This document shows positions 1 through 8,455 of a stretch of DNA of 35,580 nucleotides, piece after piece. The DNA is from an uncultured Marinoscillum sp. (lineage in GTDB: Bacteria > Bacteroidota > Bacteroidia > Cytophagales > MED-G16). The DNA lies in NCBI GenBank assembly GCA_902626505.1, contig CACOFQ010000005.1:67401-102980 (forward strand), given 5' to 3'. The position numbers and the translations under genes were made by a program. Every line of letters begins with the position of its first letter. Within the stretch, counting starts at the first letter, position 1. The notes under the pieces were generated by a model, which saw only the letters and a list, made by a program, of their open reading frames with translations, was not told the origin of the DNA and made no database searches.

Positions 1-1
1 G

Positions 2-1051
2 TTAATTTCTAAAATGAGTTTTGATAGTGAGATTGATGATATTGATATAAATGAAATAGAAACACAAGTTGAGAATGAAGAAAAATTAAAAGATGATTTT
101 AATAGTATAGATGAAATGAAACTTTCTTTACCATTTGAGGATGAAGATAAAAATGTTTTGTTAAAAGAAATTGAAGAAGCGTATTATGCTATTGGAAAGA
201 TATATATTCAAAAACTTAACGAAATTAAAAAAGGAGTTGAAATATATAATAATTTTTTAGAAAGATTTAATTCGTCAAATTATTTACCTGAGATATATTA
301 TCAGCTGTATTTGATTGAGGAAGATAATGAAAAGTATAAAGAAAGAATATTAACTGAATACCCAGATACGGAATACTATAAATTAATTATTAATCCTAAC
401 TATAAAATAGATGAATTCCAAGAGCTTAATTTTTTAAAGAAAAAATATAATGAACTATATAAAAACTTAATTGAAGGAAATAATCAAATAGTCATTTCAA
501 TGGTTGATTCTTTAAAAAATTTTTATAATGAAAATCCATTTTTTGAAAATTTATCCCTTCTTAAAGCTATTGGATTGGGAAATAAATCAGGAAATTTTTC
601 TTTACAATTTGAATTGAAAAAATTTCTAAAAAAGGCATCAAACGAATCAAGTATAAGCTATGCGTCAACACTTCTTAAGTCAGCAGAAGAAGTTCATGAA
701 AGATTTATATACAGTGGCTTACCAAAATTTGAAAATAATAATGACAATAAATATTTCTACTTTATAAAAACTAATAATAATAAAGATAAAATATCATTAG
801 TGTTAAATGAGTTAATAAAAAAAGCTAATATTTCAGTTGACATTTATTCATTTAATCTTAATAATGAGAATCATTTCGATATATTAACATATGAAAGTTT
901 AGAAATTTTAAAAAAATTAGAAAAAGATTTCAATATTATATTAAATGAAGAAGAATTAAATGGAAATATTAATTTTGTAGTAGGTGAAAAGAATATGAAT
1001 CTAATTTTTAAATCTAAAAACTATACAGAATTTAGTAAATTTTACAAGTAA
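2..1051 (+). CDS. sprE: SprE/PorW-like type IX secretion protein, C-terminal part (5' end outside window)
   Basis: The reading frame is open to the left edge with no stop before the first visible ATG at 14, so this is probably the C-terminal part of a longer protein rather than a 345-residue gene. What is visible is a charged, helical, TPR-like region (about residues 45-120 from that ATG) with the pattern 'LPEIYYQLYLI' followed by 'YPDTEYYKLI-NPNY', then a small C-terminal domain. This arrangement resembles the end of SprE/PorW, the TPR lipoprotein that supports type IX secretion and gliding in Bacteroidota; family members are roughly 800-900 residues as I recall. The gldKLMN genes a few kilobases away fit. 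It overlaps the following PBP1A gene by one base (TAATG), suggesting translational coupling. The identity rests on pattern recognition only; a generic TPR protein is the alternative. Confidence 0.6.
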   Translation, partial: LISKMSFDSEIDDIDINEIETQVENEEKLKDDFNSIDEMKLSLPFEDEDKNVLLKEIEEAYYAIGKIYIQKLNEIKKGVEIYNNFLERFNSSNYLPEIYYQLYLIEEDNEKYKERILTEYPDTEYYKLIINPNYKIDEFQELNFLKKKYNELYKNLIEGNNQIVISMVDSLKNFYNENPFFENLSLLKAIGLGNKSGNFSLQFELKKFLKKASNESSISYASTLLKSAEEVHERFIYSGLPKFENNNDNKYFYFIKTNNNKDKISLVLNELIKKANISVDIYSFNLNNENHFDILTYESLEILKKLEKDFNIILNEEELNGNINFVVGEKNMNLIFKSKNYTEFSKFYK

Positions 1052-3342
1052 TGGAAAAATCAAGAAATATCATAAAGAAGATATGGATTTCATTAATTAG
1101 TGGAATTATTTTATTAATCCTATTTATTGTTTCTGTAAACTATAATTTTTATAATTTATTTGGTGGAATGCCAAGTTTACAGGATTTAGAAAAACCTGAA
1201 ACTGAATTATCATCCGAGTTATATTCAGGAGACAATAAATTACTTGGGAAATATTTTAGATATAATAGATCTCCAGTAAAATTTGATGAACTTTCTGATG
1301 AACTTGTTACAACCTTACTAGTAACAGAAGACATTAGATTTTATAATCATTCTGGTATAGACTTAAAAGGATTAATTAGAGCAACATATGGCGTTGGAAA
1401 AAATATATTAACTTTTGGTTCAAGTGGTTTAGAAGGTGGGGGAAGTACAATTACTCAACAATTAGCAAAAAACTTGTTTAAAATTAGACAAGAGAAAAAA
1501 GGTAGTCTAAGTGGTGTTCCTTTTTTAGGTTTAATTATTTCCAAGGTTAAAGAATGGATTGTTGCTGTAAAACTAGAAGAGTTTTATACTAAAAAAGAGA
1601 TATTAGCTATGTACTTAAACACTGCTGAATACGGAAGCAATTCATATGGAATAAAAGTTGCAACTAAAACATACTTTAATAAACTACCTTCTGAATTAAA
1701 TTATAACGAATCATCAATTATTGTTGGTCTACTAAATAAACCAACAAAATATAACCCATATTTTAATCCTGATAATGCTATTGAAAAAAGAGCTGAAATA
1801 TTTTATAATTTATATAAATATGAAATAGTAGATAGAAAATATTATGATTCATTAAAATTAATGGGCTTAGAACTAAACTATAAAGTTGAAAATCAAAATG
1901 TCGGACAAGCTACATATTTTAGGACAGTTGTCAGAAATTATTTAATCAATTGGGCAAAGACAAATGGATATGATCTTTTTTCAGACGGATTAAAGATTCA
2001 TACGACTATTGATAGTAGAATGCAAGAATATGCTGAAAATGCTGTAAAAGATCAAATGAAAAGGTTACAAGGTATTTTTAGTGAGCACTGGAAAGGAAGA
2101 AATCCATGGATTGACGAAAAAGGATTTGAAATTGAAGATTTTTTGGAAAATACTATCAAAAGAACTAGGTATTTTAAAAACCAATTACAAATTCTAGATA
2201 ATGACACTATAGCTGTTTTCGATAAATTAAATAAAAAGAAAAAAATGAGAGTTTTTAGTTGGGAAGGGGAAATTGATACTGTATTTAGTATAATAGATTC
2301 TTTAAAATATTATAAAAATTTTTTACAGGCTGGTTTTGTATCAATTGAACCTAAAACCGGATATATCAGAGCTTGGGTAGGTGGTATAAATCATAAATAT
2401 TTCAAGTATGATCATGTCAAACAAGGTAGAAGACAACCAGGTTCAACATTTAAACCAATAGTTTACGCAGCTGCAATTGATAATGGCTATTCTCCCTGTT
2501 ATCCTGTAGTAGATGCACCTGTTGTTTTTGAATTACCAGGTCAAGATCCTCCATACTGGAGGCCAGATAACCATAATAGTAAATGGACTGGTGAAACTAT
2601 GACTCTAAGACAAGCAATGGCAAAATCAGTAAACTCAATTACTGCTTTTATGACAAAAAAATTATCTCCGAATACTGTTGTAGACTATGCAAAAAAATTA
2701 GGAATTCAAAGTAAACTAGAGCCTGTGCCTGCAGTTTGTCTTGGTGCTGGAGGAGACGTTTCTCTTTTTGACCTAGTTGGAGCATATAGTACATTTATAA
2801 ATAAAGGAATATGGACTGAGCCTTTCTTTATATCAAGAATTGAAGATAAGTATGGGAATTTAATTCAAGAATTTATTCCAACAAAACAAGAAGCCTTAAG
2901 TGAAGAGACTGCGTATTTAATGCTTCATATGCTAAAAGGGTCAAAAGAAGAAGAAGGAGGAACTGCAAGAGGATTAAATCCCGACCTTACATTTAATAAT
3001 GATGTTGGGGCAAAAACTGGTACCACTCAAAATGCATCAGATGGATGGTTTATTGGTGTAACTCATAATTTAGTTTCTGGAGCTTGGGTTGGGGGAGATG
3101 ATAGAAGTATACATTTTAGAGACTGGGTATTTGGTCAAGGTGCAAGAACAGCAATGCCTATTTGGCAACAATATATGCTAGATGTTTATGAAGATGAAGA
3201 GCTTGGAATCACTAAGGGTAAATTCGATAAACCAACCAAAACAATCAATGTAGAAATAGATTGCTCAATTTATAGTAATGATATTAACTCAGACTCTTTA
3301 GATGTTATTCTTGATAAAATTGATGCTTCGGATATTTTCTAA
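1051..3342 (+). CDS. pbp1A: Class A penicillin-binding protein 1A (transglycosylase/transpeptidase)
   Basis: A bifunctional peptidoglycan synthase that polymerises glycan strands and cross-links peptides on the outer face of the inner membrane. The 763-residue length is normal for Bacteroidota PBP1A. One N-terminal membrane anchor lies at about residues 11-30. The GT51 glycosyltransferase domain has the catalytic EDIRFYNH motif (Glu93) and GGSTITQQLAKNLF at 130-143. The transpeptidase domain has the catalytic STFK box (Ser465, Lys468), SVN (526-528) and KTGTT (655-659), so both activities look intact. The start ATG overlaps the stop of the upstream SprE/PorW-like gene by one base, and uvrC starts three bases after its stop, so the three genes are probably one transcript. 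No promoter is visible inside the window. Confidence 0.95.
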   Translation: MEKSRNIIKKIWISLISGIILLILFIVSVNYNFYNLFGGMPSLQDLEKPETELSSELYSGDNKLLGKYFRYNRSPVKFDELSDELVTTLLVTEDIRFYNHSGIDLKGLIRATYGVGKNILTFGSSGLEGGGSTITQQLAKNLFKIRQEKKGSLSGVPFLGLIISKVKEWIVAVKLEEFYTKKEILAMYLNTAEYGSNSYGIKVATKTYFNKLPSELNYNESSIIVGLLNKPTKYNPYFNPDNAIEKRAEIFYNLYKYEIVDRKYYDSLKLMGLELNYKVENQNVGQATYFRTVVRNYLINWAKTNGYDLFSDGLKIHTTIDSRMQEYAENAVKDQMKRLQGIFSEHWKGRNPWIDEKGFEIEDFLENTIKRTRYFKNQLQILDNDTIAVFDKLNKKKKMRVFSWEGEIDTVFSIIDSLKYYKNFLQAGFVSIEPKTGYIRAWVGGINHKYFKYDHVKQGRRQPGSTFKPIVYAAAIDNGYSPCYPVVDAPVVFELPGQDPPYWRPDNHNSKWTGETMTLRQAMAKSVNSITAFMTKKLSPNTVVDYAKKLGIQSKLEPVPAVCLGAGGDVSLFDLVGAYSTFINKGIWTEPFFISRIEDKYGNLIQEFIPTKQEALSEETAYLMLHMLKGSKEEEGGTARGLNPDLTFNNDVGAKTGTTQNASDGWFIGVTHNLVSGAWVGGDDRSIHFRDWVFGQGARTAMPIWQQYMLDVYEDEELGITKGKFDKPTKTINVEIDCSIYSNDINSDSLDVILDKIDASDIF

Positions 3343-3345
3343 TTT

Positions 3346-5160
3346 ATGATAGACATTAAAAAAATTGATCTTCCTAATTCATCAGGAGTATATAAATTTA
3401 TAAACCATAAATCAAATATAATTTATGTAGGCAAATCAAAAAGTCTTAATAAAAGGGTAAAAAGTTATTTTCAGAAACAACATAACAATAAGATATCAAA
3501 AATGGTAAGTGAAATTAAAAAAATTGAATTTGTAATTTCAGAATCGGAACATGATGCTTTACTTCTTGAAAACAATCTTATAAAGGAATATAAACCTAAG
3601 TATAATATTTTATTAAGAGACGATAAAACATATCCATGGGTCACCATAAAAAAAGAAAGATTCCCTAGAGTATTTTTAACAAGAAAATACATAAAAGACG
3701 GATCAGAGTATTTTGGGCCCTATACAAATGTAAAGGCAATTAACACTTTACTAAGTATTATAAATAATATTTATCCAATTAGAGTTAGCAATTATAACTT
3801 ATCCCAAAAAAAAATAAATGATACTAAAAATAAAATTGGACTTAGTATTCATTCTAAAAATGGACACACATTAATTCTTGGGTTTGAAAAGCTTTCTACA
3901 AAGAAACAAAGATTATTATCAGAGAAGGTATATAACAATAACATAAACTTTGTAAGGGAAATTTTAAAGGGGAATTTTAAGAATGTAAAAAAAAATTTAA
4001 AAAATCAAATGAAGGTATTCGCTACATCACTTGAATTTGAAAAATCTCAGAGCATTAAAGAAAAGCTAGATCTTTTAGATAAATATCAATCTAAATCTAT
4101 AATTGTAAGTGATAGACATAACGATCTTGATGTAATAGGAATAATTGAAGACATCAATTCATATTTTATCAATTATTTGAAAATAAATAACGGTATGATT
4201 ATTGGCTCAGAATCTTTAAAAGTTAAGAAAAAATTAAGTTTTGGAAAGAAAGAATTAAGACAAATAATTATGAGTCTAAAGTTAAGATATGATAGTTTAA
4301 ACAATAATATAATTTCTAATATTAATTTGAAAAAAATAATATCAAATGAATTTAAGACAACTGTCCCAAAAGCTGGTGAGAAAAAAAAACTATTAGATAT
4401 GAGTCTAAAAAACTTACTGTTCTTTAAGAAAAATTTATATAATGAAAAAAAAGAGAGAAAAACAAAAAGATTATCAATACTTGTTGACTTAAAGAATAAA
4501 TTAAATTTAAAAAAAATACCATTTCATATTGAGTGCTTTGATATTTCAAATATTCAAGGAAAAAATACAGTAGCATCTATGATTCTATTTAAAGATGGTT
4601 ACCCAAGTAAAAAAGAGTATAGAAAATATAAAATAAAAACTGTCGATAAACCTGATGACTTTGAATCTATGAGAGAGGTTGTTTTTAGAAGATATTCAAG
4701 AATATTAGAGGAAAAGAATCAACTTCCCGATTTAATAATTATTGATGGGGGTAAAGGTCAGTTAAGCTCAGCATGTGAGGTGTTAAGAACATTAAAAATT
4801 TATAATAAAGTTAATATTATTGGTATAGCAAAAAAGCTTGAAGAAATTTATTTCCCTAAAGATCCCTTCCCAGTACTTTTAGGAAAAAAATCTGAGCAAC
4901 TTAAATTAATACAAAACATAAGAAACGAAGCTCACAGATTTGCAATAAATTACCATAAAACCCTGAGAAGTAACACATTCATTAAATCTGAGTTAGAAGA
5001 AATTTATGGTATAGGCAATATTACCAGAATTAAATTAATGAAAGCCTTTGGATCATTAGAAAAAATAAAAAAGGCAGATAAAAATGAATTAATAAAAATA
5101 ATTGGTAATAATAAAACTGAAAAAGTATTTAACTATTTCTCTAATACTCCCAAAGATTAG
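3346..5160 (+). CDS. uvrC: UvrC excinuclease subunit, lacking the usual Fe-S cysteines
   Basis: The nuclease of nucleotide excision repair, which cuts on both sides of a lesion presented by UvrA/UvrB. The 604-residue length is normal. Domains in order: GIY-YIG nuclease (GVYKF 14-18, IYVGKSKSLNKRV 26-38, catalytic-type Glu75); a middle region; a UVR motif that contacts UvrB (about 212-248); an RNase H-like second nuclease (CFDISNIQG, then IIDGGKGQ, then RNEAHRF); and a C-terminal helix-hairpin-helix (LEEIYGIGNITRIKLMKAFG). Oddity: the four cysteines that normally hold a 4Fe-4S cluster in the middle region align without gaps to Ser148, Gly165, Gly173 and Ile177, so the cluster site is absent while both nuclease sites look intact. 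It is third in a sprE-pbp1A-uvrC run, and its last 20 bases overlap the end of the convergent gldN. Confidence 0.95.
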   Translation: MIDIKKIDLPNSSGVYKFINHKSNIIYVGKSKSLNKRVKSYFQKQHNNKISKMVSEIKKIEFVISESEHDALLLENNLIKEYKPKYNILLRDDKTYPWVTIKKERFPRVFLTRKYIKDGSEYFGPYTNVKAINTLLSIINNIYPIRVSNYNLSQKKINDTKNKIGLSIHSKNGHTLILGFEKLSTKKQRLLSEKVYNNNINFVREILKGNFKNVKKNLKNQMKVFATSLEFEKSQSIKEKLDLLDKYQSKSIIVSDRHNDLDVIGIIEDINSYFINYLKINNGMIIGSESLKVKKKLSFGKKELRQIIMSLKLRYDSLNNNIISNINLKKIISNEFKTTVPKAGEKKKLLDMSLKNLLFFKKNLYNEKKERKTKRLSILVDLKNKLNLKKIPFHIECFDISNIQGKNTVASMILFKDGYPSKKEYRKYKIKTVDKPDDFESMREVVFRRYSRILEEKNQLPDLIIIDGGKGQLSSACEVLRTLKIYNKVNIIGIAKKLEEIYFPKDPFPVLLGKKSEQLKLIQNIRNEAHRFAINYHKTLRSNTFIKSELEEIYGIGNITRIKLMKAFGSLEKIKKADKNELIKIIGNNKTEKVFNYFSNTPKD

Positions 5161-6016
5161 CTTCCCATTCCATTAGGTCTTGCTCTACTTTAAAACTAGC
5201 CATAATACCCTCTTCACGAGACCTAGCATATAATTCAGATACTCTTATGTCGTCAGCATTAGCAATTTTAACAATAATACCTTTAAATAGTCTAAGTATA
5301 AATGCATCACCTAAATTTTTATGTTGAGCAATATTATTTTCATTATACCAAATTGCATCTTTTGACATAGATTTAAATAGATTATATAGGTCAATAAATC
5401 TAAATGAGGCAATTGGTTTCTCAAATCCAGCAGGGTTATAGAAACTGTCACCAGGAAGATACATGGTTATTGATTGTATGTCAAAGTAAATTCTTGAGTG
5501 AATCCTATCAAAATATAGATCTTCTTTAATCTCAAAAATTGAAAATTCTCTTTTAGGAATAAAAATTGGTCCAGCCTCAATTTCTTCAAAATCATCAGCA
5601 AATGGATCATCTTCCTCAAATCCCGCAAATGGATCATCTAAATCAAACCCAAAATCTTCCTCTTGTTGTTCTTCTTCATCTATTTGCTGAATACTTTCTA
5701 CAAACTCTTCCCTAGACATCACATTACTATCGTTAACAGAATCACTATTATATGGAATTAAAACTCCTCTTTCAACAGCTTCAATTATAAGTTTTGATAT
5801 TTCTCTATTCCTCGCAAAAAAAGGTTTGTTTTGCTTTTCCTTCAAATCTACCCTTCTCCATAACGTTTTTTTCCACATTAAATAGGATTCATGTACCTGC
5901 CTTAAAGAGAGAGGATTATATCCATTAGACTCTGCGCTAACCTGAGAATATGAGTTATCTACAGTCAAAACAGACAATAAAACATAAAGTACAAGAATCT
6001 TATTTAGCTTTTTCAT
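5141..6016 (-). CDS. gldN: GldN/PorN, periplasmic ring component of type IX secretion
   Basis: GldN binds GldK in the large periplasmic ring of the type IX secretion and gliding machinery. The 291-residue product has a signal peptide (about residues 1-25, ending SYSQ). Family features follow: a 'ESYLMWKKTLWRRVDL' segment near the N-terminus (the family usually has 'MGKTVWEIIDLDER'), the 'IFEIKEDLYFDRIHSRIYF' region, and a C-terminus ending in 'DLMEWEANLWEY', matching the family's 'FEHDMWNY' ending. Oddity: residues about 113-148 form a strongly acidic, low-complexity insertion with two imperfect copies of a DDPFA-x-FEE unit. It is the last gene of the hemD-porP-gldKLMN run, starting three bases after gldM, and overlaps the 3' end of convergent uvrC. 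Confidence 0.93.
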   Translation of the reverse strand: MKKLNKILVLYVLLSVLTVDNSYSQVSAESNGYNPLSLRQVHESYLMWKKTLWRRVDLKEKQNKPFFARNREISKLIIEAVERGVLIPYNSDSVNDSNVMSREEFVESIQQIDEEEQQEEDFGFDLDDPFAGFEEDDPFADDFEEIEAGPIFIPKREFSIFEIKEDLYFDRIHSRIYFDIQSITMYLPGDSFYNPAGFEKPIASFRFIDLYNLFKSMSKDAIWYNENNIAQHKNLGDAFILRLFKGIIVKIANADDIRVSELYARSREEGIMASFKVEQDLMEWEANLWEY

Positions 6017-6019
6017 AAA

Positions 6020-7627
6020 TTATTTTAATGGTATTGTTATATATCTAGGCGCAAAGTTTTTAAACTCTTCAACTTCTCCTCTGAAGTTAGCTCTAGCTAC
6101 TCTTTTTATTTCAATTACAATATTATCCCCTTTTCTTTTTCCAGCGAGCTTATTTAAATTAACATCTTTACTATTAACTCTTTGTCTTGACACTCCTCTG
6201 CCAGCTCTAACAAGATTAACCTCAGCTTCTCTAACTTGGAATCTTGCGTCTTTAGGTAAAAATTCAGCAAAACTAGGATCAGCAATTGCGTCCAAGCTGA
6301 AGCTTGGTGTACTTACCGGAATACCTGATTTAGCATCAATTTCTTTACCCCTAATTCTGGCCTTGATTTCAGGTGCAGGAATTTGTCTAACACCAAAAGA
6401 CTGGGAACCTATAAAATTACCCGCATTACTTACATTCAAATCAACCTTTTTCGACTTTGGAATGATTGTTACCTGTCCAGCTTTAGAGCCTCTTACAACA
6501 TCCCCCCCTCTTGCAGAGAAAGTAGGATTATACTCTGATCCTAATGCAGGAACATTAACTGTAATTTCGTTACCACAATTAAGATACAATGCTTGAACAG
6601 ACGCAGACTGAATTTGAATTACTGGTCTAGCAACAAAATATTCTACAGTGTCAACAAAAGTAGTATCTCTTCCACCAGGAAGGGTTACACTAATGGTTCC
6701 AATATAACTCTGTTTTGATAAACCTTCTCTATCATACTGACCTCCTTTTGCTGTAAACTCGTAGTATCCTCTCCCATTGGTAACATCTAGAGTATCACCG
6801 TCAGCAGTCATTGTAGGAACAATAGCTGAGGATGCGGCTGATAAGAATAACTGTGTTCTGTATTTAGCTCCAGCAGCAACCACTTTTTGTTCAGGTAATG
6901 TTGTAAGAGTTACTACGTCAAACTTTAAATCTGCAGCACCAACAGAAGCAGCAAGTTTATCTAAAGCCTTAATTTCTAAATTTATTATATCAGATTGAAG
7001 TTGACTTATTGTCGCAAGACCTGCCCCTGCAGAAGTACCATAACCAAAATTCAATGATTTGAATGAAGGATCAGTTGGCGGAGCATCGTCGTATAATGGA
7101 ATTTGATCCGCATTACGTGCAAGATCTACGACTCCTGAATTTTCATCACCTAAGAAAATTGAGTCTTGAATAAAATCTGAAAATTCATTAAGTAAAACTT
7201 GTATTTCGTCTCCATTAAGTTTTCCATCGTCATCAATATCAACATTCATATATCTATATACATAGTCAGTATTCTTATAACCTTTAATTCCTCCCTTTCC
7301 ATCACTACCCCCAGTTTCTTCAACTATTATAGTTTTAATTTCCCCAAGGAAATTAACAAGAGTATTTGACCTATTTCTTACTTCTTCTGATAAATTTAAA
7401 ACACCAATATCTTCTTTTCTATTACCAGAATCTTCAACAGCCGCCTTAATTGACTCTATTTTCCTATTATTATCAGCAACCTTCTCAGAATTAGTGGCTT
7501 CAAAGCTCTGATTAATAAGAAGAAACTTTTTCAATACTTTAGTGTCTACGTTTAAGGCTAACATAGCAATTAACACTAAATACATTAGGTTAATCATTTT
7601 CTGTCTAGGGTTACTTCCAGCAGCCAT
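6020..7627 (-). CDS. gldM: GldM/PorM, type IX secretion motor subunit
   Basis: GldM and GldL form the proton-driven inner-membrane motor that powers type IX secretion and gliding; GldM's periplasmic domains reach up to the GldK/GldN ring. The 535-residue protein starts with the family hallmark: NPRQKMINLMYLVLIAMLALNV, a single N-terminal membrane helix preceded by the conserved Arg (Arg8 here). Four periplasmic domains are expected after it; the C-terminal part ends 'NFAPRYITIPLK'. Oddity: residues 130-141 (DIDDDGKLNGDE) match a canonical EF-hand calcium-binding loop inside the first, helical periplasmic domain, flanked by helix-like segments. The gene lies 36 bases after gldL and three before gldN. 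Its local G+C looks higher than the window average, as expected for a well-expressed core gene. Confidence 0.96.
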   Translation of the reverse strand: MAAGSNPRQKMINLMYLVLIAMLALNVDTKVLKKFLLINQSFEATNSEKVADNNRKIESIKAAVEDSGNRKEDIGVLNLSEEVRNRSNTLVNFLGEIKTIIVEETGGSDGKGGIKGYKNTDYVYRYMNVDIDDDGKLNGDEIQVLLNEFSDFIQDSIFLGDENSGVVDLARNADQIPLYDDAPPTDPSFKSLNFGYGTSAGAGLATISQLQSDIINLEIKALDKLAASVGAADLKFDVVTLTTLPEQKVVAAGAKYRTQLFLSAASSAIVPTMTADGDTLDVTNGRGYYEFTAKGGQYDREGLSKQSYIGTISVTLPGGRDTTFVDTVEYFVARPVIQIQSASVQALYLNCGNEITVNVPALGSEYNPTFSARGGDVVRGSKAGQVTIIPKSKKVDLNVSNAGNFIGSQSFGVRQIPAPEIKARIRGKEIDAKSGIPVSTPSFSLDAIADPSFAEFLPKDARFQVREAEVNLVRAGRGVSRQRVNSKDVNLNKLAGKRKGDNIVIEIKRVARANFRGEVEEFKNFAPRYITIPLK

Positions 7628-7663
7628 AATTTATAATTTTAATATAAATAATTTAACAAAATT

Positions 7664-8413
7664 TTATTTATGCATAGCATCATACATGCCTACATAAATT
7701 TTATTTAGTTTACTTAAATTCTCAGTTAAATCCTGTAATTCTTTCTGTAATCTTACAGCATCGTTTTGAGCATTTGTCATACTTTTAGCAGTTTCAGTAA
7801 TTTGTCCTGAAGCATCAACTATTGCGCCTAGAGAATTTGAAGCATTCTTTAAATTTTCTTTATACTCCTGAGTCAAGTTAACAGCCTCCTTAACACTTGA
7901 AGAAGAAGCAGCAAGATCTTGAGCAGTTGAAGATATAGCGCTATAAGACTCATTTACTGTCTTTAAAGATTCAGTTGCGCTTTTCATACTGTCTGAATAT
8001 TCTTTAGCAGCAACAGATGAACCTGCCAATTCGTTTATATTACTTGCTTGAGTAGCCATTTTTTTCATCCCATCTCCAACGCTTTTTAAAACAGCACTAT
8101 CTAATTGCGCCTCTTTCATCATATCTTTAAATTGAGTTGCATTTGACCCTTTACCCTCAGGCATTAATTGAGGATAAACTTTACTCCAATCCCACTCATG
8201 CGCAGTTGGCGGATCAAAAGCACTAATAGCAAAAATTATAGCTTCAGCTCCTAAACCAGCTATTAACATAGCGTTAGCAAATGGCCAACCCTGTAATTTG
8301 AATAAGGCACCTAAAATCACAATGGCAGCCCCTAGGCCATACATCATGTTCATATTATCCTCATTCTGTATAAATCTTAAGAATATGTTATTCGATCTTT
8401 TTTTAGTAATCAT
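7664..8413 (-). CDS. gldL: GldL/PorL, type IX secretion motor subunit
   Basis: GldL is the pentameric inner-membrane partner of GldM in the proton-driven motor. The 249-residue protein has two membrane helices close together (about residues 24-40 and 47-66) with the family signature GAAIVILGALFKLQGWP and AMLIAGLGAEAIIFAISAFDPP. Glu57 in the second helix sits where the family's key protonatable glutamate is found. The rest is a long cytoplasmic region rich in Ser/Ala/Gln heptads (about 90-240), likely coiled coil. The N-terminus carries about 20 extra residues before the usual family start; a later ATG (Met21) is possible. It lies 42 bases after gldK and 36 before gldM. Confidence 0.95.
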   Translation of the reverse strand: MITKKRSNNIFLRFIQNEDNMNMMYGLGAAIVILGALFKLQGWPFANAMLIAGLGAEAIIFAISAFDPPTAHEWDWSKVYPQLMPEGKGSNATQFKDMMKEAQLDSAVLKSVGDGMKKMATQASNINELAGSSVAAKEYSDSMKSATESLKTVNESYSAISSTAQDLAASSSSVKEAVNLTQEYKENLKNASNSLGAIVDASGQITETAKSMTNAQNDAVRLQKELQDLTENLSKLNKIYVGMYDAMHK

Positions 8414-8455
8414 TTTTAAAAAATTTAATTGTTTCTATATGTAATTTATTTTTAT

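Noticed and set aside
3346-5160. uvrC considered as a decaying pseudogene because the Fe-S cysteines are missing
   Set aside because: The frame is intact at normal length and both nuclease centres, the UVR motif and the helix-hairpin-helix are preserved.
6363-6998. Two open frames on the plus strand opposite gldM (6363-6596 and 6777-6998)
   Set aside because: Both lie entirely inside gldM and look like antisense translation of its coding sequence.
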